Origin: Deltaproteobacteria bacterium
GTDB taxonomy: Bacteria > Desulfobacterota > Desulfobacteria > Desulfobacterales > Desulfatirhabdiaceae
DNA: 14,092 nt
Direction: 5' to 3'
Assembly: GCA_026388755.1 (NCBI GenBank)
Contig: JAPLJE010000352.1
Span: 1-14,092 of the forward strand
Positions within the stretch are counted from its first letter, which is position 1. The number at the start of each line of letters is the position of its first letter. Below, one piece after another: positions 1-7,131 of the stretch. Below the pieces are notes generated by a model. The model ran no database searches. It worked only from the letters and a program-made list of their open reading frames with translations, and was not told the origin of the DNA. The position numbers and the translations under genes were made by a program.

Positions 1-7
1 GAACTCT

Positions 8-1003
8 ATGAAAAAAGTTGGTATACTGGTTCTGGCGTTTTTCCTGCTTACAGTCGCAACTTCATACGCGCAAAGTCCCAAAATGGTCATTGCTACCGGC
101 GGCATCGGCGGGGTTTACTATTATTATGGAACTCAGATATCCGAAATAATGGGTAAAAATGGCTATCCAACAACCGTTGCGATACAGACTGCAGCCTCGG
201 TTGACAACATGATGCTCATCCGGGATAAAACTGATGTTGCAAAAGGTACTTTCTTTCTGGCTACGGTTCTTCCGGACACAGCCTACGTTACGGTCACGGG
301 AAAACATGAAAAATTTGCTGAAAAACCCGTAAAGGCCAATATCCTCTGGATGATGTACCCGAATTTTATGCATATCATCACAACGGACAAGTCCGGAATC
401 GTCAAACTGACCGACCTTCAGGGTAAAAAGATTTCCACTGGCGCACCGGGGTCCGGAACGGAGTTTACCGCGTTCAACCTGCTGAAATCGGCAAACATCG
501 ATCCGGAAAAGTTCAAAAAATGGGAAAAACTCGGAGCCAAGGAATCAGACGAAGCGCTGACCAACGGCACCATCGATGCCTATTTCTGGTCGGGTGGCCT
601 GCCTACCGGCTCCATTATTGAATTGTCCAACACTCTGACCCGCAAGGGACTGAACCTTTACATCGTGCCCATATCACACAGTGATGCGGGGGTGCCGGCT
701 TTTGAAAAAGAGTTTACTGGTTTGACCGATTCGCTGACGATCCCCAAGGAAGTCTATGGAACGGCCGTTGATACGCCGACCCTGGCGTTCTGGAACATGT
801 TTGTCTGTCCCGAATCCCTGCCTGAAGAAGTGGCTTATGCCATTACCAAGGCCGTCTTTGACAATATAGACACCCTGCGATCCGCCGTAAAGTCCGCGAA
901 GGACACAACTCTGGAAAGCACGGCCAAATTTATCGGAAAAACCGCCATTCCCTTCCATCCGGGCGCGATCAGGTTCTTTAAGGAGAAGGGTCTTGTGAAA
1001 TAA
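8..1003 (+). CDS. TAXI-family TRAP transporter substrate-binding protein
   Basis: This is the periplasmic substrate-binding subunit of a TRAP (tripartite ATP-independent periplasmic) transporter, of the TAXI subfamily. It captures a small solute, probably an organic acid or amino acid, and hands it to the membrane permease encoded two genes downstream. Residues 1-21 form a classic Sec signal peptide: Lys2-Lys3, a hydrophobic core, and likely cleavage after SYA21. The mature protein begins with the family-typical IATGGIGGVYYYYG segment (about residues 28-41), and STGAPGSGTEF near residues 143-153 is the second conserved TAXI block. At 331 aa it is full length for the family. Only 7 bases precede the ATG, so its ribosome binding site and promoter lie outside the window. 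The ligand cannot be read from the sequence. Confidence 0.93.
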   Translation: MKKVGILVLAFFLLTVATSYAQSPKMVIATGGIGGVYYYYGTQISEIMGKNGYPTTVAIQTAASVDNMMLIRDKTDVAKGTFFLATVLPDTAYVTVTGKHEKFAEKPVKANILWMMYPNFMHIITTDKSGIVKLTDLQGKKISTGAPGSGTEFTAFNLLKSANIDPEKFKKWEKLGAKESDEALTNGTIDAYFWSGGLPTGSIIELSNTLTRKGLNLYIVPISHSDAGVPAFEKEFTGLTDSLTIPKEVYGTAVDTPTLAFWNMFVCPESLPEEVAYAITKAVFDNIDTLRSAVKSAKDTTLESTAKFIGKTAIPFHPGAIRFFKEKGLVK

Positions 1004-1011
1004 AGCCCTCG

Positions 1012-1407
1012 ATGACAAAACGTTTTCTCTTGATCACTGCCATTGTGCTGGTTTGTCTGCTCCTGATTCTCAAACCCGCGGTTGTTAAACTGGAAAGTAG
1101 CACCCGGCTGCTGGTGCTCCTGCGCTGGCAGACCGGAAAGATTCTATTCGTGAACTCGGTTACGGAAAAGCCCGTCTCGATACATTTTCAAATTGGGGGT
1201 CTTTTTCAGCAATTTACAGTTTTAACGGACGAAATAACCGAAGCGTATTATACGAACGGACTTTACTCCATGAACGAGGCTGTTTCAAGAGAATCGACAA
1301 ACGCTTTGAAATTCTGCTCCATGAAGGGTATTTCGCTGACATTGGGCTTTTATAGCTTTTTCCTGAAAGACGGCTGCCTGGAGGTAAAACTGTTATGGAC
1401 AATGTGA
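1012..1407 (+). CDS. DUF1850 domain protein of the TRAP operon
   Basis: A 131-aa protein with a single N-terminal hydrophobic segment (about residues 4-23) followed by a soluble domain. It is probably an anchored or exported periplasmic protein. The pattern W-x-TGKI-x3-NSVTEKPV, then a TDE-x-TE-x-YYTNG-x-YSMN region, resembles DUF1850. That family is repeatedly found between TAXI binding proteins and fused TRAP permeases, and its biochemical role is unknown. The gene starts 8 bases after the binding-protein stop and overlaps the permease start by 13 bases, so the three are almost certainly co-translated. No strong Shine-Dalgarno precedes its ATG, which fits coupling to the upstream gene. The DUF1850 call rests on motif resemblance and position; the position is the stronger argument. 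Confidence 0.75.
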   Translation: MTKRFLLITAIVLVCLLLILKPAVVKLESSTRLLVLLRWQTGKILFVNSVTEKPVSIHFQIGGLFQQFTVLTDEITEAYYTNGLYSMNEAVSRESTNALKFCSMKGISLTLGFYSFFLKDGCLEVKLLWTM

Positions 1408-3482
1408 TTCGAAAACTGGTGTTTTATCTGGCGATTTTTGGAACGCTCTTTCATGTCTATCTGGTGATTCATCCATACACTCCGTTTGCGGAACTTCACT
1501 TGTCCATTCTGGATCTGACCCAGGTTCAAAGAGCTGCGCATGTGTTTCTCGTGGCATTGCTTGGATATCTGATGAGTTATCTCCAGCTGAAAAACAGGGA
1601 ATTTGCCGGAGGCCTGATTCTGGCATTGTTGACAGCTATGATTCTTGTGGAATTCGTCAAGCTGGACATTCCGGTTGCCCTGAAGGTGTCCGCCGTTGTT
1701 GTATGGGCCATCACCATGCTTCCTCCTCTGATTCCGCCGGTTCAAAAATTTTCCAACATCGCCTGTTCCGTACTGTGTTTTCTGCCATTCATCTATCTGG
1801 TTGCAAATTACGAGAAACTTATCTACCGGGCCATTATGCCGGAGCCGTGGGACCTGCTTATGGCTTTCAGTGAAATGCTGCTGATTCTGGGTGTAATTTT
1901 TAGAATGAGCGGTCCGATCATGCCGATTGTTGTCATTTTATTCTTTCTGTACAATATTTTTGGAAACCGTGTACCCGGGGTTTTTGCCAGTCCCGGGTTC
2001 GATCTCGACATGCTGCTGGGAAAAATGTATTGCGAAACCGAGGCCGGTATTTTCGGAACCATCACCGGCGTTTCTTTGAAATACCTCATTTACTTCACAA
2101 CGCTCGGTGCTGTCGTCACCCGGCTCAATTTCGGGAAAATCATCGCCAACATCGCCCTTCTGTTTGTCGGAAGAAGCCCGGCTTCGCCGGGCAGATGCAG
2201 TGCGGTCATGGCCGTTCTCATGGGCATGTTCTCGGGGTCCGGCGCCGCGGACACACAGTTTGTAGCAACCCTAACCAAATCCCTTTATGAAAAAGTCGGG
2301 TATGACAAGTATGTTGCCGCAGGCGTCATCGCAACAGTCGGCACGATCGCTTATATTACACCGCCGGTCATGGGTTCCATCTCATTTTTGATGGTTGAGC
2401 TTCTCTCTATCCCCTATTCTCTGATCATAGCAATGGCTATCGGGCCGATGCTGCTGTATCTGGCCGGTATTGTCATCTACAATGAGCTTTATGTCCAAAA
2501 GGAAAAACTGCCGCAGTTGGAAATTAACACCGACATCGATTTTTCCTATTTCAGACGGTACTGTTACGTATTTGTTCCGATTGTTTTCATCATCATTTTG
2601 ATATACCAGGGGTACTCTATCAATATCACCGTGACGGCGGCTACCGCGCTCTTTGTAATCTTTGCATTTCTGGATCACACCATTAGGCCTCCGCTGAAAA
2701 ACCTGTTTGAGGCTCTGGCGGAAGGCATCACCTCCCTGCTGCCGATCGCAAGCGCCGTGATCGCGGCCAACATGATCATGTCCATGATGGTCATGAGCGG
2801 CCTGGCTTCAAAATTTTCCATCATTTTGATGAACATCAGCGGCAGCAGTCTGTTGATGGCAACCCTCTTTACGGGTTTTTTCAGCCTGCTGCTGGGAATG
2901 GGCGTGCCGCCTATAGCCACTTATGTGCTGACCTCGGCACTGACCGCTCCGACCATTCAAAAGATGGCGATGTTAAATGGCATTCCCGAACAGGTGGCGT
3001 TGTTGGCAACGCACATGTTTTTATTTTATTATGCGGTGCTTGCCGAAGTGACGCCGCCAGTGGCACTTTCCGCTTATGCCGCGGCCTCTGTCATGGGAAC
3101 CGATCCGATCAAAACCGGAATTTTTGCCGCTCGGGTGGCGATTCCGAAATATCTGATCGGGCTGACGTTTATTCTGTCTTTCAGCGGAACCGCCATTCTG
3201 GTTGTTCCAGTACTGGATACCCTGCCCCTGAATCAGGCGCTCGTCATGATCATTTCCAGGTTTCTGTTTTCTTTTCTGGCGATTTTTTATCTGAATGCCG
3301 CGGTTGTCGGATATTTCCTGCGGAATCTGACGGCTATAGAACGCGGGATTGTCGGAATCTGCGCGGTTCTGCTCTTTTACCCATCCGATATGCTGAACAT
3401 GGTCGTGGTGCTGATCCCCACTGTAATTCTGGCAAAGATCTGGATTGAAAACCGAAGGCTGAAAATCAGCCTGAACACCTGA
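1395..3482 (+). CDS. TRAP transporter fused permease (DctQ-DctM, TAXI type)
   Basis: This is the integral membrane component of the TRAP transporter, with the small 4-helix (DctQ-like) and large 12-helix (DctM-like) subunits fused in one 695-aa chain. It would drive solute uptake with the sodium or proton gradient. Hydrophobic segments run along almost the whole length. DctM signatures are visible: FSGSGAAD (279-286), KVGYDKYVAAG (300-310), ITPPVMGS (321-328) with SIPYS following, and LLGMGVPP (499-506). The first DctM motif is unusual, since most relatives have a GS-x2-AN pattern where this one has GSGAADTQ. The start at 1395 follows a GGAGG at 1380-1384 and lies inside the end of the DUF1850 gene. 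The TGA stop is followed in the same frame by the DUF3047 coding region. Confidence 0.93.
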   Translation: MDNVIRKLVFYLAIFGTLFHVYLVIHPYTPFAELHLSILDLTQVQRAAHVFLVALLGYLMSYLQLKNREFAGGLILALLTAMILVEFVKLDIPVALKVSAVVVWAITMLPPLIPPVQKFSNIACSVLCFLPFIYLVANYEKLIYRAIMPEPWDLLMAFSEMLLILGVIFRMSGPIMPIVVILFFLYNIFGNRVPGVFASPGFDLDMLLGKMYCETEAGIFGTITGVSLKYLIYFTTLGAVVTRLNFGKIIANIALLFVGRSPASPGRCSAVMAVLMGMFSGSGAADTQFVATLTKSLYEKVGYDKYVAAGVIATVGTIAYITPPVMGSISFLMVELLSIPYSLIIAMAIGPMLLYLAGIVIYNELYVQKEKLPQLEINTDIDFSYFRRYCYVFVPIVFIIILIYQGYSINITVTAATALFVIFAFLDHTIRPPLKNLFEALAEGITSLLPIASAVIAANMIMSMMVMSGLASKFSIILMNISGSSLLMATLFTGFFSLLLGMGVPPIATYVLTSALTAPTIQKMAMLNGIPEQVALLATHMFLFYYAVLAEVTPPVALSAYAAASVMGTDPIKTGIFAARVAIPKYLIGLTFILSFSGTAILVVPVLDTLPLNQALVMIISRFLFSFLAIFYLNAAVVGYFLRNLTAIERGIVGICAVLLFYPSDMLNMVVVLIPTVILAKIWIENRRLKISLNT

Positions 3483-3491
3483 TTCGTTCCG

Positions 3492-4175
3492 GTGGCGCTG
3501 CGCGAAAACTTCAATAATCTGGATAACTGGAGGTCGCTCAATTTCCCAAAGATCGAACGGCACAGTGAATATTTAATCACCCTTGATGAAAACACAGGCA
3601 AACGGATTCTGACCACCCGCAGCAATGCATCCGCATCCGGAATCGTTTTTAAGGGAAGTTTCAACCCCTTCCATTATCCGATCCTTCGGTGGCGATGGAA
3701 GGTGGACAATGTCTATTCCAAGGCAGATCCTCACACCAAACAGGGGGACGACTATCCCCTTCGGGTGTATGTGATCTTTGAATACGATCCTGTTAAAGCA
3801 GGGCTGGTTCAACGCGCCCTGTATGGCCTGGCAAAGAAAATTTACGGTGAGTATCCCCCGCTGGCCAGTTTGAATTACGTTTGGGCCAGCCAGAATATCG
3901 CGGAGCCTTATTTCGACAACCCCTATACCGATCGGGCCAAGATGATTCCCCTGCGTTCAGGTACTGGACAGCTCGGCCAGTGGGTGGAAGAAGAGGTCAA
4001 TGTTTTGGCCGATTATCGGCGGGTTTTCGGCGATAATCCCCCTGAACGTGCATCGCTGGCCATCATGAACGATTCGGATAACACGGGCGAAGCCGCAGTC
4101 TCTCATATGGATTTTATTGAGGTGAGAAGCAGCGCAGACAGCGGAAACTTCAACCCGAAGCCCGTAAATCCTTGA
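3492..4175 (+). CDS. DUF3047 domain protein lacking a signal peptide
   Basis: A 227-aa protein that matches the DUF3047 pattern throughout: SNASASG (44-50), LRWRWKVDN (65-73), GDDYPLRVYV (85-94), LNYVWAS (127-133) and MNDSDNTGE (192-200). The family is predicted to be a beta-sandwich of unknown function. Many members carry an export signal, but this one begins directly at the domain and so is probably cytoplasmic unless it is made joined to the permease. The only usable start is the GTG at 3492, because an in-frame stop, the permease TGA, lies just upstream. No Shine-Dalgarno precedes it. Nine bases separate it from the permease stop, so it depends on termination-reinitiation or readthrough. 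Its place as the fourth gene of the TRAP operon suggests a transport-related role, which is inference only. Confidence 0.82.
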   Translation: MALRENFNNLDNWRSLNFPKIERHSEYLITLDENTGKRILTTRSNASASGIVFKGSFNPFHYPILRWRWKVDNVYSKADPHTKQGDDYPLRVYVIFEYDPVKAGLVQRALYGLAKKIYGEYPPLASLNYVWASQNIAEPYFDNPYTDRAKMIPLRSGTGQLGQWVEEEVNVLADYRRVFGDNPPERASLAIMNDSDNTGEAAVSHMDFIEVRSSADSGNFNPKPVNP

Positions 4176-4248
4176 CGCGGATGATTGCGGGTTATCCAGA
4201 TAGACGTATTTTTACATATAAATTAAACATACAAATGGAGAGATATTG

Positions 4249-4477
4249 ATGAATTTGGTGGAAATTGATGCTGAAAAATGTCAGCGCGACGGCATCCGGG
4301 CTGGGAGCTTGTTGGGCCGGATATTTCAATGCCGCGGCCACCTCCTGGCTACCCCTGCAGAGCGCCTTGGCGATTCCGGAAAATCATGCCAGTTATGGTG
4401 CCATGATGGTGGGATATCCCAAATTCGTCTATCATCGGCTGCCTGTGCGAAATGAAGCCGACATATCCTGGCGTTAA
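4249..4477 (+). pseudogene. Collapsed ferredoxin-nitroreductase gene (internal deletion)
   Basis: The two ends of one gene are visible in different frames. From the ATG at 4249, with a good GGAGAG at 4237-4242, the frame reads MNLVEIDAEKCQRDGI. That is the usual beginning of two-domain proteins with an N-terminal 4Fe-4S ferredoxin domain, where the next residue would be the second cluster cysteine. From about 4299 the coding signal moves to the +1 frame and reads SGLGACWAGYFNAAATSW, then GAMMVGYPKF, ending in SWR at the TAA 4475-4477. That is the C-terminal end of nitroreductase-family flavoproteins. About 200 residues that would hold the remaining cluster cysteines and the FMN site are missing. 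The original frame runs on to a stop at 4453-4455. A functional enzyme cannot be made. An assembly collapse is the alternative explanation. Confidence 0.8.
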
Positions 4478-4527
4478 AACGACTTTAAGCTTGATATCAT
4501 GGATGGTTATTGAAAGGATAAGTCAAA

Positions 4528-5550
4528 ATGCCGATACCGGGAAATCTACTGACAACCGCGATGGCCGTCATGCCGCACCAGGATCCGGAAAGAGCCATTG
4601 AAATTGCCTCAACCATGGATATACCTTTCTGGCCGCAGCTTCCCAGGCTGAATTATTACGAGGATATGTATGTTCAGGCATCCGAGCACTTTCCGGGAAT
4701 TGTTCTGGATATGGTTGAAAAAACGCTTCGGTTTTCCATGGACAAGTTTATGGAGGAAGTCGAGGAAACCTTGGCGCATTTTGAGGAACCCGATTATTTT
4801 GACATCAGTTCGGCCTATTCGGTGGTGTACCACCGGTTTCTGGAAATAGACCATTCGATGCGGGCTGCGATCCGAGGTCAGCTTGAAGGGCCGATCAGCT
4901 TTGGATTCAATGTGATTGATCAGGACGAGCGCCCCATCCTGTTCAATGATTCGGTCCGGCCCTTTATGTTTGAATTCATGGCCAAGCGCATCAATGTTCA
5001 GTTGAGCCGCCTGAAAAAGCTTAATCCCAATGCCTTTATGTTCATCGATGAGCCCGGGCTTCAGTTTCTGTTCAGCGCGCTGTCCGGTTACAACGACATG
5101 GCGGCCCGAAAGGATGTGGCCGGTTTCCTGGAGATGATCGAACGGCCCAAGGGCATTCACCTTTGCGGCAATCCGGACTGGGATTTTCTGCTGAGTCAGG
5201 ACATGGATGTGCTTTCCATGGATATCTATACCAACGCGGAGGTTTTTTCCTCTTATGCAGCGTCCATCAAAGGATTTCTGGACAGGGGAGGGGTCATCGT
5301 CTGGGGAATTGTGCCAACCAATTTTGAGCCGTTTGAAAAAGAAAACATCGGTTTGCTGGAACATCGTCTGGAAGCCATCTGGGAGGCCTTGCAGAAAAAA
5401 GGCATCGACAGGGATTTTCTCCTGTCCCAAAGCCTGCTCTCTCCGGCCACCTGTTGTCTGGTCAACCCGGATGGGGAAAAGACCGTCGAAAAGGCGTTTC
5501 GAATGATCAATTCTCTTTCAATCCGCATGCGCGAGAAATATCACCTGTGA
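4528..5550 (+). CDS. MetE-core / UROD-superfamily methyltransferase-like protein
   Basis: A 340-aa cytoplasmic protein with no signal or membrane segments, whose motifs fit the TIM-barrel superfamily holding cobalamin-independent methionine synthase (C-terminal half) and uroporphyrinogen decarboxylase/methylcobamide methyltransferases. Key points are GPISFGFNV (121-129), FIDEPGLQF (172-180, compare IDEPA of MetE), HLC (211-213, matching the H-x-C zinc pair) and LSPATCC (304-310), a candidate for the last zinc cysteine. Where MetE has a glutamate ligand this protein seems to have Asp232 in MDIYTN. At 340 aa it corresponds to the catalytic half only. The start at 4528 has AAAGGA at 4514-4519. 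It follows the collapsed nitroreductase gene by 50 bases. A methyl-transfer role is inferred, and the substrate, and whether a corrinoid protein takes part, are unknown. Confidence 0.7.
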   Translation: MPIPGNLLTTAMAVMPHQDPERAIEIASTMDIPFWPQLPRLNYYEDMYVQASEHFPGIVLDMVEKTLRFSMDKFMEEVEETLAHFEEPDYFDISSAYSVVYHRFLEIDHSMRAAIRGQLEGPISFGFNVIDQDERPILFNDSVRPFMFEFMAKRINVQLSRLKKLNPNAFMFIDEPGLQFLFSALSGYNDMAARKDVAGFLEMIERPKGIHLCGNPDWDFLLSQDMDVLSMDIYTNAEVFSSYAASIKGFLDRGGVIVWGIVPTNFEPFEKENIGLLEHRLEAIWEALQKKGIDRDFLLSQSLLSPATCCLVNPDGEKTVEKAFRMINSLSIRMREKYHL

Positions 5551-5617
5551 GTTTTGGCAAAAACAGCCTCAAGCTGTATGAAATATCGTTTTTTCCATTG
5601 TGCGGTATGGAAACCAT

Positions 5618-5646
5618 TTGACAATCCCGGTCATTTTTAATAAATA
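5618..5646 (+). promoter_or_regulatory. Promoter of the tRNA-Glu gene
   Basis: A perfect -35 box TTGACA (5618-5623) is followed after 17 bases by TAAATA (5641-5646). The predicted start, about 7 bases further on, falls just before the mature tRNA 5' end at 5662. The AT-rich spacer and -10 region lie between the arms of an 8-bp inverted repeat. Confidence 0.65.
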
Positions 5647-5661
5647 TAAAAAATTATGACC

Positions 5662-5736
5662 GGTCCTATCGTCTAGCGGTCAGGACGCTGGCCTCTCACG
5701 CCGGAAACACGGGTTCGATCCCCGTTGGGACCACCA
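5662..5736 (+). tRNA. tRNA-Glu (anticodon CTC)
   Basis: A complete cloverleaf can be drawn by hand. The acceptor stem GGTCCTA pairs with TGGGACC (one G-U pair), the anticodon stem CTGGC pairs with GCCGG (one T-G pair), and the loop CTCTCAC places CTC at 5695-5697. The T arm contains GGTTCGATCC. The discriminator is A5733 and CCA is encoded at 5734-5736, giving 75 nt. The anticodon CUC reads GAG codons, so the amino acid is glutamate. It is a single-gene transcription unit with its own promoter and terminator. Confidence 0.96.
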
Positions 5737-5747
5737 AAAAGTAATAC

Positions 5748-5781
5748 AAGGGGTTACGGTGAGAATCGTAACCCCTTTTTT
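5748..5781 (+). terminator. Rho-independent terminator after tRNA-Glu
   Basis: A perfect 9-bp stem, GGGGTTACG (5750-5758) with CGTAACCCC (5767-5775), encloses an 8-nt loop. It is followed by six T (5776-5781), and two A before the stem extend the pairing. It starts 12 bases after the tRNA CCA. Confidence 0.93.
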
Positions 5782-5832
5782 ATTCCTGAAAAAGTGATTT
5801 CCAACCCTATTTCCAACTTACAAGGATATTTG

Positions 5833-6705
5833 TCAAATAGGATTCCGTAATACCTTTAGCTCTTTTTCCGTAAGATGGCGATCCTGAATCCCAATTGCTT
5901 TAGCTTTCTTTTGGCAGGCTTTACATAAACCTGTTTTCTGGTTGTATGATGGAACTGCAGGGTGAATCGGACACATGGATTGACCTAAATCAGGAATTAT
6001 TGTGGTTTCTCCCTTTAAAAATGAAATCACTGCTGGATCTTTATCATATCTTTTCAGGCCACTATTGATAAGTTTCCATTTACAAGAAGTGCATAACTGC
6101 CGGCCCTTATCTAATACTTGAGATTCAGGGTGATACAGGCAGGTTTCTGTGATGACGTTGGTTGATTGAGCCTTAGAAATCTTTTTGAGGGAAGTGTTAA
6201 GTTGATCATCTTTACTTTTCTCGGCAATAGTTATGGATCGAATGGAGGGCTTTTTAGGTTTGCCAGCTCTCTTAACCTTGCCTTTTCCAGTAGTTTTTTT
6301 GTGTCGATCGGGTCTGGGCCTTTTCACTTGAATGGGTGGAGTTATCGAATGAGATTGTTCCTCCACAGGCATGGGGTGAGTTATTTCAACAACTGCTTCT
6401 CCTGATTCAATTTCTTTTCCTGGAATTAAAGCTTCCATATCTATACCCGCATAATTGAAATTCTTATCCTTTTGATGCAAAGGGGTCACCTGAGAGGGTA
6501 TTATCTCAAGATGTGTTATAGATATTGTTATTAAATCAATGGTATTATCCTTAATATCCTGGAGCTTTCTTTGTTTCTGAGCTATCATAACCTCAATAGC
6601 CTCTATAAGAGCCTTATAACCCTCAATGTCTTTAGAATAGGCGTTGGTCATCTCATCGTACAATTTAAATACATTTACAGCCTTATCATCGAGTGTGATT
6701 GACAT
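5833..6705 (-). CDS. Unrecognised protein with twin C-x2-H-x12-C-x2-C motifs
   Basis: I do not recognise this 290-aa protein. It has four visible parts. Residues 1-55 are helical and heptad-like, a possible coiled coil. Residues 60-125 look loosely structured. Residues 126-155 are very basic and Pro/Gly-rich (KRPRPDRHKK, GKGKVKRAGKPKK), suggesting nucleic acid contact. The C-terminal third holds two identical metal-binding patterns, C189-x2-H192-x12-C205-x2-C208 and C245-x2-H248-x12-C261-x2-C264, each with Pro after His and LC before the last pair, which looks like an internal duplication. There is no signal peptide or membrane segment. The ATG at 6705 is preceded by AAAGGAAA (6714-6721 on the plus strand). 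It is convergent with tRNA-Glu and more AT-rich than the genes around it, so horizontal acquisition is possible. A zinc-dependent nucleic-acid-binding role is inference. Confidence 0.75.
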   Translation of the reverse strand: MSITLDDKAVNVFKLYDEMTNAYSKDIEGYKALIEAIEVMIAQKQRKLQDIKDNTIDLITISITHLEIIPSQVTPLHQKDKNFNYAGIDMEALIPGKEIESGEAVVEITHPMPVEEQSHSITPPIQVKRPRPDRHKKTTGKGKVKRAGKPKKPSIRSITIAEKSKDDQLNTSLKKISKAQSTNVITETCLYHPESQVLDKGRQLCTSCKWKLINSGLKRYDKDPAVISFLKGETTIIPDLGQSMCPIHPAVPSYNQKTGLCKACQKKAKAIGIQDRHLTEKELKVLRNPI

Positions 6706-7131
6706 GGAATATATTTCCTTTTTTAACTATGTATCTGTAATTTCCAGTTCCCAGGAAGGCAACGTTCCTCCTGAAACTCAGCCATGCACAAGGATTGTTG
6801 TGATGGCGCCGGCATAAAACTTATCGGTATATTCAAACTTCGCCGCTCTTTGTTATGATGAATCAAATAAATATTTCCAGGTAGCTTACAAATGAAAAAC
6901 CACTGCTATGTCTGAAGACATATAAGAAGAAAGACTTTGTAAGTCAATAAAATTAGCAAATTGAATCGTTACCACATCGGATTGATACCTCTCAAAACAG
7001 ATGCTGATTCATTCACTTGGTAAAACACAAAAGAACACCGCAATAAGATTGAATCTGACAAAATCAGGTCAGATTCAATCTTTGGGGTTGGATGTCCTTA
7101 TGCGGCACTCACGAGAACGGGCAAGACTTAG
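6706..7131. other. Non-coding stretch between two minus-strand genes
   Basis: These 426 AT-rich bases hold no convincing coding region on either strand. They contain the ribosome binding site, and presumably the promoter, of the minus-strand twin-motif gene near 6714-6760, and the 15-bp inverted repeat near the other end. I see no tRNA, no degraded gene fragment and no tandem repeat. Confidence 0.6.
7045..7082. repeat. Perfect 15-bp inverted repeat with 8-base loop
   Basis: AAGATTGAATCTGAC (7045-7059) and GTCAGATTCAATCTT (7068-7082) are exact reverse complements separated by AAAATCAG. It lies 49 bases past the stop of the minus-strand cupin gene, so it could end that transcript. Neither strand has a proper T run after the stem, so a plain intrinsic terminator is not a full explanation. 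A protein-binding palindrome or a dispersed repeat are alternatives. Confidence 0.85.

Noticed and set aside
4609..5430. 273-codon open frame on the minus strand inside the MetE-like gene
   Set aside because: It is a mirror of the well-supported plus-strand gene, has no recognisable motifs and lacks a ribosome binding site. Long antisense frames are common opposite such genes.
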